Assembly (NCBI GenBank): GCA_000310025.1 | Contig: FN649740.1 | Location: 2,688,734 to 2,752,733, forward strand | Direction of reading: 5' to 3' | DNA: 64,000 nt | Origin: Ectocarpus siliculosus | Taxonomy: Eukaryota; Sar; Phaeophyceae; Ectocarpales; Ectocarpaceae | Part shown: positions 1 to 11,400 of the stretch, piece after piece | Position numbering within the stretch: the stretch's first letter is position 1 | Layout of the letters: every line of letters begins with the position of its first letter | Translations under genes and position numbers: made by a program | Notes under the pieces: generated by a model | Told to the model about the DNA's origin: nothing | The model's database searches: none | The model's input: the letters and a program-made list of their open reading frames with translations, nothing else

Positions 1-325
1 ATCGGTGTAGGGGGTGCGATATCTTGTGTCATCAAAGGTATATCAACAACCGTTTGTTTCCATACTACTGTATCACTGCACACGATCTACGCATGGTAGC
101 TGCTGACTTCGAACGTCGTCCAGTGCAAAGGATTCGGCAATTCGAATCACGGCGAAGTGGTTGCTTCCGCTTCTTCGTGAGTACACTTTTGGAAGGAACC
201 GTTGCATCCTTCTCACGAGGTATCGGAGTCTTTCGTGTGACGTTGTGACCTTGGATCGTGGAGCTCTTTAGCGAGAGGCAAGATAGGTTATGAGGTGAAC
301 TCTGCGAAAGAGGGTTGACGAAGAG

Positions 326-3300
326 ATGGCAGAAATAAAAACAAATTCTGCGGTTGGAGCTTGTCACGCGCCGTATGGTTGTCATGAGCGTAGCGGTATC
401 GACGTAAGCGCACCGGTGCTGCTGAATTATCAAATTGCAGGTATTTCTAAAGGCATCTACACAGAGGAACGGAGGCTGTCATCCTATCGCCCCGGCTTGG
501 GGTGGGCCTAACTTTTCACCAACTGGCGAAGGCGTTACGATCCATGATCGAGACACAAGTACCATCGGCGGGAGTGAGTCGCATGGGATCTCGACGAACG
601 GTATCAATCTCGACTTACAAACAGAGGGTAGTACTGGAGCATCACAGCCATCACCCCAGCGGCCGCCGCATGTGCCGAAAGAGCTTGCCGACCTCTATGC
701 GAGTGCGCAAGAACTGGAGAGAGACCGACTTTCAGATTTGCAAGCCGACCGCTCTCACATCCAAGAGCTTAGGGCTATTGTCGCGGAATTCGTGTCCAAG
801 AGTACCGGCGGGTCCCAAGAAGGCGTCGTGGCAGAGCTGCTTGTTCAGGTGACAACACCACACACTCGATGCCTGCCGCAGACGCGAGGCAACTAAAGAG
901 ACGGTGGTTTCTATTGTACATCCGGTACTGTAAGTACGGGTTGGTGGATTTGTGGTGTAATTGGCCGGTGTTACATTGCTTGTGTGGGCGATGCGATGGC
1001 AGTGCGCTTAACCACGCCGTTCTCGGTCACATCCCGCTACTCTGTTGTCGTGTACGCTCCAATTGCAACACGCTATCACACAAACACTCTCGAGCAAGGA
1101 GATCTTGAGGGATTCGAAATGCAGATTGAAAGCCGAACGTGACAACAGAAACACGCAGTACAAAGGAGAGCTGCATCTAAAAGAAGGAGTACTGGAGAAT
1201 AGAAGCGAAACAATCTGGTGCATAAAGGACATGTATAGAGCGACATTAAGCAATCATTGATCACGAAGTGGGGAACAAATCCGAGGGGAATAGGACAGTT
1301 GACCCCTTCTCGCGGCAACAGGGAAGATAAGCACTGCGTTGGGGAGGGCGTTGGGGTTCGGGTGGCAATGCCGTAGAAGTAACACGTTCCACAACATGCA
1401 AACTCTTTTACACTTTCTGTCCGACCGCGTTCTAGTTGCAGCTGCCGAGATGCGTTGCAGCTGCCGAGACTCGCTGCAGCTGTCAGATAATCCGAGGTAG
1501 GCAACCGCCACAACTCTAAGAAAGGAAGCATGAGTATCGGCACGTGGTCGTCTCACTGAAACCCAGGCACGTGTGGCGCATACAAAGGCTGGAACCTATC
1601 TCGCTGAACGGTCGAGAGAGTTAGAAGCCGAGGTGGATAGCTCGAAGCGGGCCCTGGCTTTGGCGCTCTCCCAAGACCGAGCAGACCGTTGGTCCTCTGA
1701 GTTCGCTTCAGTGCTAGCTAGCATTGGGTTCAGCGAATGGGAGCAGAGTGCTGACGTCAGCGGAGACTCGGGCGTTGACGAATTTCACGGAGCAATGATG
1801 CGCTTGGAAATCTCCAGCAGGCGAGGCGTCCGCGACGTTAGTAGTGCTAAATGATATAGTCCGGCAAACACCCGGGTGGTTGGTTATTGACTTTGAAACA
1901 TTGACACCATTAGACGCGGCACCGTTAGGGGTAACCTCTTAAAATATCGAGGCAGAGTCTGCACCAGCTATGCTCTCCAGTCCTCTAGAAGCATGAGCAA
2001 ATAAATGGATTGCTCGAAAAAAAGCCTCAGCCCTTTCGCCGGCGGCACCCTAGGTAGGGGCGGAATTCTTAGAGACTTTGGCCATCATTGATAGCCCGTT
2101 CTGGTCCCTCCCTGACGTTCATCATACGGCGCTCGTGGGTGTTTCAGGCTGCAGGCTCTCGAGGCCCAACATGTTTCAACGCTTACCGCATTGCGTAGCG
2201 ACTTCCTGCGAGATGCGGCGGGGTCGACTTCTGCAGGTAGCGCGGAGGCCGCGCTCGATCAGAACGGCGGCTGGCCCTCCGACCGGCACTTCAGGTTAGA
2301 CCGCATTTTCCATAGAACTGCTCATCGAAAGTGCTCCAAAAATTGTGGAGACCAAGCTATAGAAAGGTGTGTGAGATTCACGAGTTTTTCGAGTAAAGGA
2401 ACAACCCTGCAGCAGCGTCACCGGCGTCCCACCCCCTTTTTGCCTTCCCTTCACAGCCAACTCTTGTCTGTCTTTCCGGTTTGAGCTCTTCATCCACGCA
2501 GCCGTTCGGCTCGTTTCTAACGGCTCTACAACATACGAGACTAAACGGCCCAGGGTTCTCTATCAAGCCCCCTTTGCGGCAGAATAATAGTGCGTTTGCG
2601 TCTTGAGCTTCTGTTGTTCCGTTGTCTTCTGATGAGCATCATCATGCGTTCGACAACCAATCCAAAGGTTCATGAAAGTTATCAAGGCTGCGAAGGGAGC
2701 CACCGGTGGAGCGGTCGGCGGTGCCGGTGGGTACCTAGGTGGCTCGTCAGACTCGAGCGGCGCCACGACGAAGCGTCTGGTGGCCGGCCTGCCTGGGGTG
2801 TTTCCCGCCGAGATATCCAACCACGAGTCTTGGTACCGTCTGCGAGGCGTCTTCCTAGCGAAGAAGAGAGCCGAAAAGCAGGTGCGGCATGGATGCAATG
2901 TCGCTTCTGCGCGGTGACAGTGATAGCAATAGGACGCAAAAGCTGTGTGTGGCCCTGGATCTACTGAGAGATCAAACGTTAAGGCAAGTCGGACGGGCAT
3001 GGTCTTAAAGTGCGTGGTTTTCCCCATATTATCTGATAGCGGGGTGGGGGGAGGACCGACCGCCCTTTCGACATATTTTGGGCTTGTTAGAGGCACGCGC
3101 GGAAAGTGGAGGAACTTGTTATCTGGGGCAAGAAGGCGCTCGAGACACTGCGTAACGAGGAGAGGGAGTCGGCGGCGAGGGCGATCGAGCAAGAAGAGCG
3201 CGAACGTAGGCGCAAGGAACTCGACAAGTGAGTTGACTCACATGAAATGCGTTTTCAGATCAAACTAAAACATGTCTTTCCCGACTTATCTGAGAACACC

Positions 3301-5132
3301 CGTTCGTACTGTTGGTACTGTAGGTTCACCAACAAGCTCCGGTGCCCTTTGTTTAGCTCCGTTCAGTGTTGCTGGCGCCTCCGGGCTTTCCTGTGCTTCT
3401 TCGCACACGGTGGGGTTGTGCGAATGTGCCTGGGGATGACGTGACAAACCAGTCGCGTCACCAGCTGCAAGAAGGATGGAAAGGAAGAAAGTTTAAGGTT
3501 TGCATTCGTGAGGAGAGAAAGAACTGCGGTGAAGGTTTGATCACCAACATCCAAGGCCGCTACTCCGTGACCAATGGTCCGGACTCTTTCACTTCAGGCG
3601 CTCTCTCTGTGCAACGTTGCCTTTGTTGTCTCGACAACAACCGTCGTCTGGTGGCACAGCTTGCTGCGAGAGCAAGGGAAAGCACGAGAGCGCCGAGAGA
3701 AGGAGAGCCGGGAGCGCGTGGAGAAGGCGTTGCTGGACAGGGTTGTCAGAGAGACCGAGGAGGCGGAGAGAAAAGCGCTGGAAGACGAGCGCAAACGGAG
3801 CGCCGTAGCGCAATACCAGTGAGTCAAATTCCTCAGCGACGAAACAGATGTGTTGGACGGGGGAGCGTTTTTCGACCAGCAGCCGCCGAGGTGAAATAAA
3901 CTGGTGGGTGGTGGCTCCCGTGGGTACGCTTTTGAATGCTATTGGTTGGCAATTTAGATCGGTACGGGTTTCTCCTCCGCAAACCTTGAAGGCAGTGGTT
4001 GTAACGCGAAAAGACGGTAATGGTCTCAATGAGATCAGCAACCTCAAGACAGGTGGGCTGGATGCTTTCAGCTCGGAGTTGTCATGTCTTGCAAGAAGGC
4101 GCTGGTGGCAGCCCCCATCGCACATTACTTCTATAACTCAGATTTCCTCGCGTTTCTAAACACATGCGGTAGACTAACTGCCCCCGTCTGGCGACCAACG
4201 CGTTGGCCGTGAATACGTACTCCTGCAGTGCAAGTTTACAAGAGCTAAGAGCCCGAGAGACGGATGCATGCGAGGCGGCAGCCAGGGCGGAGGAGGCCGA
4301 GCGGGCCCAGCGAGTGCCGGTCAACCGGAAAAGGGTTGGGTTCCGGCAGGAAAAAGCACGTGAAAAACAGGTGTATCAGCGTTCGTGTGAACCTTACCGG
4401 TTGTCTGTTAAATCGTTTCGCATCAATCGATGCCGCGCCCTGTGGGCGGCTTACCACTAGAACTGTCTTCTGGCATGCAGTTAGGATGCACTTTGACGAC
4501 CGACGCTATTTTTGTCAGGCGAGGCCACGTATACGCACCGCCAAACGATGGGCATCTGGAGGGTTGGTACAAGCTCTGGTTGGACGCCCCCGCCCCCGAC
4601 ATGTCGTCGAACGCCTTCCGTCATATGTAGATGGCTGTCTTCCAGTTTCAGCAATATTTTTAAGAAAGCGGACAACGTCCGTCAACACGTTTGTTTGCCA
4701 CTGTGGAGGGGATAGAAAATGCTGTAGATTACCAGGTTTTGCTTGCTTGCTTGCCCCCCCACGCACCCTTCACCGCGCTCCTTGTCTTATTGTATCGGCG
4801 CCGGCGGTGATGGCTGGTTCTTCTTCGGTGTTTTCAGGAAGAACGCGAGAGGCGGGAACAGGAAGCAAAGGAGCTGGAGGAGAAGCGGATGCAGGTCCTA
4901 CAGAGGCTGGCGGCGAGCGTTCCGTACGCCGAGGCTTGCGCCAACGCCGAGGCCAAGCTTGACCATATCACAGGTGATCAACGACTGGTGACTGGTGGTA
5001 TATTGACAGCGGGGGTGGTGGGGTTGGACCGTATAGCGCAGGCGAATCATGATTGGCGGACGGTGTGCTTTGGCGCGCAAAATCTGTCCCCTCGCAGACG
5101 CTATCAGCAGCAGCAGCAGCAGCAACAGCACC

Positions 5133-5164
<32 letters not shown>

Positions 5165-5486
5165 CGCACACGTTAAGCTTTTTTGTCAAAGTCCCAAGTT
5201 GGCTAATCACGTGTATTCCACCACAAACCACCCCCCGTCCATTTGCCCTTCCTTGCCCTCAGTGGCGACAGCCGCACATTTTGATCAGTTCCTGCCCCAC
5301 GATCGTTCGCGGGGGCACTGCCCTATGCTTGGCTACAACACGGGAGAGGTGTTCAAGGACGCGAGATTCCGGCTGGGCCTGTACTTGAGGGAGGCCGGCG
5401 TGTCGGGATGCAAGTCAGCTCACGTCGCCGTCATGCGCGCAGCGGGGCCGCGTGCTCCCGCACCTTACGGACAACACGCAGAGTAG
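326..5486 (+). CDS. Coiled-coil protein resembling CCDC148 (multi-exon)
   Basis: Proposed exons are 326-440, 532-848, 1567 to about 1840, 2148-2294, about 2758-2881, 3091-3227, 3660-3818, 4229-4370, 4838-4973 and 5263-5486. From 3091 onward every junction is a GT-AG pair in matching phase, and the last exon ends in TAG at 5484-5486. The product is rich in Glu, Arg, Lys and Ala heptads. The segment with LVAGLPGVFPAEISNHESWY, followed by a long charged coiled coil and a C-terminal block containing KDARFRLGLYLREAGV, follows the order I recall for metazoan CCDC148 (a D-x-R-x-R, LREAG motif near the end). The function of that family is poorly known; a ciliary or cytoskeletal role is only a guess. 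The 5' part is weaker. The third exon frame runs into TGA at 1852-1854, so either a splice donor near 1837 is used or 326-1854 is a separate gene. Part of the exon between 2294 and 2758 is probably missing. Confidence is high for 3091-5486 and moderate upstream. Confidence 0.7.
5101..5164 (+). repeat. CAG/CAC/CAA triplet tract in an intron
   Basis: Imperfect triplet run (CAG, then CAC, then CAA) in the last intron of the CCDC148-like gene, between the donor at 4974 and the acceptor at 5262. It is not part of the predicted coding sequence. Confidence 0.85.
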
Positions 5487-5501
5487 AATCAGCAGTAGGT
5501 T

Positions 5502-5502
<1 letters not shown>

Positions 5503-5536
<34 letters not shown>

Positions 5537-5556
5537 CTTCACATTACAAACCGTTC
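5503..5556 (-). repeat. 3' end of a retroposon with (AAC)n tail
   Basis: On the minus strand this reads TTTGTAATGTGAAGAC followed by about a dozen AAC units. The same 3' signature occurs at 63178-63214, and a related one (TGAAGTGAAGAC plus poly-A) ends the SINE copies at 16083 and 22946. It is probably a 5'-truncated copy. It lies just after the stop codon of the CCDC148-like gene. Confidence 0.5.
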
Positions 5557-8406
5557 CGGTCTCCGCTCAGTACCTCCTGATGTCCGTACTATAACAGTAC
5601 AACTGACGCGGACGCCTTCCGTGGTCACAAGCCAACTGCCCCCCAAGGTGGGGGGTACACCTTCTAAAAATAAAAAATGGACACCAGAAAAAATTCTCCA
5701 AGGCGAGATTTGTTTTTCTACCCAAACAAAAAGGAAAAAAAAAATTAAAAAAAATCAAAAAGAAAAAAATGTTAACCGGGGGGGATACAGGCGATCGAAA
5801 GACAAAGGAAAAAGAAAAATCAGCACCGGCTCCTTATGGCAGTAGTGGTATATTGTATGGGAGGGGCGTGGGCCATCAACTCTCGAGCCCTCCGCGCCAG
5901 CTTCAACCTTAACCCTAAGGCAGGGCTACCTTCTGCGTGTTTGAATGAGTAGAATGGGGCCGATTCTTGGTCGTCTTTGACGCTAAAGCAACGCAAGCCG
6001 CCTTCACGTCTACTTCCCCCCCTTGCCCTCGGATGACCAATCGCTGTGTTCCTGGGTCACCCACAAGAAACCTGTGTGTGATCATGACGTGGGCCATCCA
6101 CTAGTAGTGTTGATTTGCTACGGAACATGATCCTTCGTCCTCTTGGTCGTTCCTCTTGAAGAAACCCGGCGCAACACACACTCCGGAGCATTGAAAACCT
6201 CTGCCTGAAGATGTTGTTCCCCAACGGAAGTGATGTTCGAGAATTTAGTCGCTCATCATTCGAAATGGTACACCGCATCAAATTCGCGAACCCGAAAAAG
6301 CGACGCAAAAGAAACCCCGCGAAACAGCGAAAACATCGTCATGGATGTGCTAGATGGTATTTATTCACTTGGAAGACGAGAAGAACTTAGCAGTCCCAGA
6401 TCATTCGAAACTGCCCATCCAAAGAGAGGATACCATGAAGTGCTAATACTCCCCGTACGTGATTAATATCCGTCAACAACCCGTACATCCGTCGAATACC
6501 CGTAGTCGATCAAGAACCCACCATACCAGCTTTTATTACTCTGTGGCCGATCAAGAACACCCACAACCCGCCTTATTACTCCGTAGCCGATCAAGAACCC
6601 TCCATATCAGACTCATTATTCTGTGGTTGCCCCATCTCTCACGCGCCAATATCATACGCGGTACCACCTTCTTCGACCCGTTCCACCCAACCCGACAACC
6701 TCAAGGCGGCCCCACAGGTGATGAACCCGTAATCATATTCACACCGACCGGTCGTCTGCCGGAGTCGCATCTACACGCCAGCTCGTGGCACGGTATCTTT
6801 CATTTGACCGTTGAGAGGAGGCAGGGACGAAGGGGAGGCTGGCTGCCGCGCGTGTGGGCGTAAAAGCGTAAAATCTAGCGCAGCGTACGATGGGAGAGCG
6901 CAAGGAAGGAACCTCGCCCACCGCCCGTCGCCGCAGCACGAAACAAAAAACAAAGTGCGCAGCCCCGGCTCTTGCTTCCAGAGAGTAAATCGAAAGGGTG
7001 TATGACTGACCTGCCGAACAAATTGGACGACAAACACATACAGACACGCCCGAAGTAACAGAAATACATGCAACAGATATGGAGAGAAGTGAACACGGCG
7101 AGGACAGAACCAGCAACCATACAAGGAGAGTCCCAAAAGAATATACTCCAAGGCAAAAAACCTCTGTGAGGTAGTCTAGACAAGTGAATTTGTCTTCAGC
7201 TCCTACCGTTTCTATCTTCAATCCGGAGAAAAGCCTAGCCCCCCCCGTGCTCTCGGGGGTCCCAACTCATGCACTGTAGAGGCGTTTTTCGTTTTTGCAA
7301 CCGCAGGAAGCCTGGCGTATTTTCAATTGTCAGCCGGCTGGCGCATCGATGCTATTAATAATTTCTGAAGCAACAAAAAACCCACGACATACACACGCAC
7401 ACGGAAAGAGATGTCATGCACGACTGCACGCGCGCTATCTGAATTGAGGAAGAACACATCCTGATCCGTTGCCACGGCGGCCGCATTAACGCCCACGTGT
7501 ACCTCACGCACAAAAAAAAAAAAAACTTAATAAGCCCCGCCCCACCCAGATGAACAAAGGAAAACAACCGCCCGTTAGCATTTATCAGGAACAGAAATCG
7601 CATCAGTGCACAGGCCGAAAAATGCGGCATGATTCCATACCGGTGCAATACGAAAAAAGCCACGTTCGCGATAACGAGGGCCATACACACGGGAGTGTGA
7701 ACGCACGCGTCATGCTGACAAAAAAACGCACACGTGGAATGTAACAAGAGCTCACCGAACGTCGCGAACACGCACGGGCCCGACCTCCCTCTTTTAGGGG
7801 CGAAATGGCCCCTAAGCGAGCGGACGACGACTGCTCCAACTTAGGATTTGCAACAGCTACACTTACAACACCATTTTCAACGGAGGTGACATGGATCTAC
7901 GATGCACTTGGCATGACACGCGCCGTGGAATGACGAGAGGGGAGAATAGAGCACGACATTGGCACAGAAAAACAAATAACAGAAACAAAGCACAACTCTC
8001 TTCACGGCCCTTTAAGAGTGGCTGCTTCACACATGCTGTTATGATACGAGAGCGCCAGACACGGAAGACAGAAAAGTGGGCTCGGATGCAAATACGACTC
8101 CCAGATACATAGGATGAGCGCACCACGTGCGTCTGACCGTCGTGAAATAACAACGAAGGAATGGGTAAAGAAGGTATGGTTATTCCGCCCAACACAAAAA
8201 AGACTGCACCACAGCCCAGTACTTGTGCGTGCATCCTCGTACATACCGGCTCCTTTGACACGAAAAAAGCGCGAACACACGTAAATACACACCAATAAAT
8301 GGAGCACAAATTCAAAAGAGAACGGCGACGTGCATGCACAACGAACGGCAAGCTGTTGCTAATTGGTAGAAGATAGATGGATGTGCGCGCGTGATTTGTC
8401 TTTGCT
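5557..8406. other. Intergenic stretch without a supported gene
   Basis: No open frame here has splice context or a recognisable domain. It contains an A-rich patch (about 5660-5830), the short tandem array at 6497-6632 and an A-run near 7510-7524. The right part probably holds the 3' untranslated region of the minus-strand PX gene, which stops at 8407. Confidence 0.6.
6497..6632 (+). repeat. Tandem repeat, about 40 bp unit, about 3.5 copies
   Basis: The core CGATCAAGAAC recurs at 6507, 6548 and 6588, each followed by CCAC/CC and a TTATTAYTCYGT block. Units are diverged by roughly 15-20 percent. No coding role is apparent. Confidence 0.75.
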
Positions 8407-11400
8407 CTACCCCTCGCTTGGGCTAGGCGGGACAGCAAAGCCATCGAAGCCGCTGCCGCCGCCGCCACCAGCGGCGGCCGGGCCATCTTTGGCGCCGACG
8501 GGCGCGAGCGCGCCGTCGTCACTGTCGGTCTGCGCCGGGTTCCCCGTCGCCGACCCGCTCGCGGGCGCGAGACCTCCCGGAGAGACGCCGCCGCCGCCGC
8601 CGGTCTCCTCCTCCCCGGGAGCGGGAAGACCCTCCTCCCCCTTGTGGCCGTCGGAGTCCCCCGCAGCGGCCTCCGGGCTCTTCGACATGGAGGAGAAGAA
8701 CCCCTTCGAGCCGCCCTTGCCGCTCCGCGCCGAGGACAAGGACAGCGGTCCGCTGACGGTCCTCCTGCGAGCCACTGCTCCCAAGCTCCTGCGCCCCGAA
8801 AGCGGCCCGCTGCCGCTGCCGCGGCTGCTGCCACCAGCGCGGCCGTCGGACAAGGGCCCGCTTCCCTCGGAGTCGCGGCCGCCGCCGCCGCCGCTCCCCC
8901 GGGACTTCCGCCACCCGCGGGCCTTGTTGCGCAACGATGCCAGCCTGCTCGCCGTGCGCGGGGTGAAGGCGCTAGGACCAGCGGCCGTGGGGGTGGTCGT
9001 CGACGAGAGAGACAGTGGCTTTGAGGGGGCGGCGGCGGCGGCGGCGGCTTCTTCTTGAGCGAGGTCTTCAGCTGGGTTTACTCCTCCAGCAGCAGCAGCG
9101 GCGCCGGCGCCGGCGGCATCCTTCTGCTTGGTATCGGCGGTGGCCTTCTTGCTCGACAGTGACCACCTCGCCCTGCGACGTGGAACAAGCGCGAGCGGGA
9201 TATGGTGGGGGTTGGTTGTCGTTGGTTGCGGGGGCGCAGTGGCCGCGTATGTACACCCAAAAGCGCGCGCACGAGGGGGAAGGGGGGGGGGGGGTGTACT
9301 CATAGTCGTGCATGCCGTAGTCGTTTGACCATTGACCTCGCATCCCTACAAAGCCGGGACGGAGCACGCCGGGTTCTCACCGGACCAGGCTCTCACATCA
9401 CCAAGCGCGAAGCGCCGTGAGGTATTTGGCGAGTCGCATGAAGGGTGAGCTGCATCCTGCTAAGGGTGTTCGGCATCTTGTGCTTACTTCCTTGCGTACG
9501 GATGACAGCTACGTATGACTTAATTTATTTTCTGGTGCTTTCACTTCCAGAGACAATTGTAAGCACTGTGTAACTGCCTCGAGGAAGCTTGACCATTTTA
9601 ATACAACGTGGTGCGATCATCCCCCGTTGCGCGGAGTGAGGTTTCTCGACCCCGCACAACATGATCTACTCGACCACCATTATGGTTACCGCAAAAAAAA
9701 AAAAAAAAACGGTAACCTGGTTGCAGAGTTCACGAAGTGAATTGGCTTCTTTTACAACGTCGTTGCCTAGCGACGAAAACCCAATCCCGATGGCAAACAC
9801 CGAGTGGGGGGCTTGTTTTACAACGTCGTTGCCAAGCGACGAAAACCCAAACCCCGATGGCAAACACCGGGGGAGTGTGCGCGAGGGGGGGAGTGGGTGA
9901 AGCAAACACCGGGTGGGGCGGCATGTTTTACGACGTCGTTGCCAAGCGACGAAAACCCAATCCCGATGGCAAACACCGGGGGGGGGTGGCGACCAATGTC
10001 GTCTTCCCAAGTGTGGGTCACGGCCCATTCGTGTTCGGGGTAGGGAAATAATCACCTACCGCTACACCAGTACAAAAAAAAACAAGGCTCTTCTAACTCA
10101 CCCGAAGGCACGGCAAAAACCGTGTTTCAACTGCGGGGCAAACAACACAGCCAAGCAAAAAATGACCGCATGCCCAAAACGATATACACCCAAATAAACA
10201 GTATATGCACCTGTTCAACAAGGAAGCTCGGCCTTTGGTTGCCGTGGTGGGTGTGGGCAAGCTAGTAGGAGGATGAGCGTCCACCGTTTGGCCGGCAAGC
10301 TCGCCAGGCGCGGCAGCCGCACCATCCGCGCAACACACGTTCGCCTCTCGGCTCTCGCCCTTCGCATGCACAGCTTCGGCACTAGTGGCGGTAGCAGCAG
10401 CAGCAGCAGCAGCAGCAGCGGTAGCATAATATGCCGCGGGGGCGAGTCCCGGCATCGGAGTGGCCTCCTCAGTGTAGTCTTCGGTAGCGGACGACAGAGT
10501 CAGCGCCGACACCGCGGACGCGTGCCCACGGTCTCTCTCCTCCCGGCCTTCTTGCTCCACCGCCGCGTCAGCAGCAGCGGCCGCGACGGCCAGGATGGAC
10601 AACGTCTGGGCATCGGCGCCGGAGTCTTCGGCTGCGGCATGCTCGGCCGGTGGCCCCTCCTGCATCTCGGCAGCTACCTCTTCCGCGGGCGGGGCCGGAG
10701 TGCGGCCATCTACAGGTGCCGCGCTACCTTTAGCGGCCGAAACCTCGGCGCTAGCTTCCTCGCTTCCGGAGTCCGAGGGGTCTTGCGCATCTAAAGCCGA
10801 AAGGGTGACGGTGTAGTCTCCGGCAGGTGAGGTACCACCACCAGTAGCTGCCGCAACAACGGTGCTAGCTCCCTCGCTTCCGGAGGCCCCCCCTTCGTCT
10901 TCGGCGAGCGACTGGTCTTCGACAGGTGCGGCAGCAACAGCTACCGATTCCTCCGTCTGACCCTCCTGACTTCCAGCGGTTTCAGTCGCAGGAAGAGCAG
11001 TCGCCGGTGAAGTCTGGTCGGACAAGGGTGGCTCCGTGTACTGCCCTAGCCTCTCCTCGTCCTCCGGTTCCTCGGCGGTAATCTCGGCAGTATGGCCACC
11101 AGTAGCTGTCGCAACAACGGCGCTAGCTCCCTCGCTTCCGGAGGCCCCCCCTTCGTCTTCGGCGAGCGACTGGTCTTCGACAGGTGAGGCAGCAACAGCT
11201 ACCGATTCCTCCGTCTGACCCTCCTGACTTCCAGCGGTTTCAGTCGCAGGAAGAGCGGTCGCCGGTGAAGTCTGGTCGGACAAGGGTGGCTCCGTCTGCT
11301 GCCCTAGCCTCTCCTCGTCCTCCGGTTTCTCGGCGGCAATCTCGGCCGTATCACCACCAGCAGCTGTCGCAACAACGGCGCTAGCTCCCTCGCTTCCGGA

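Noticed and set aside
7863-8834. 323-codon minus frame
   Set aside because: It overlaps the last PX exon (9172-8407) in another frame. The exon frame is supported by phase and by the in-frame stop at 8407.
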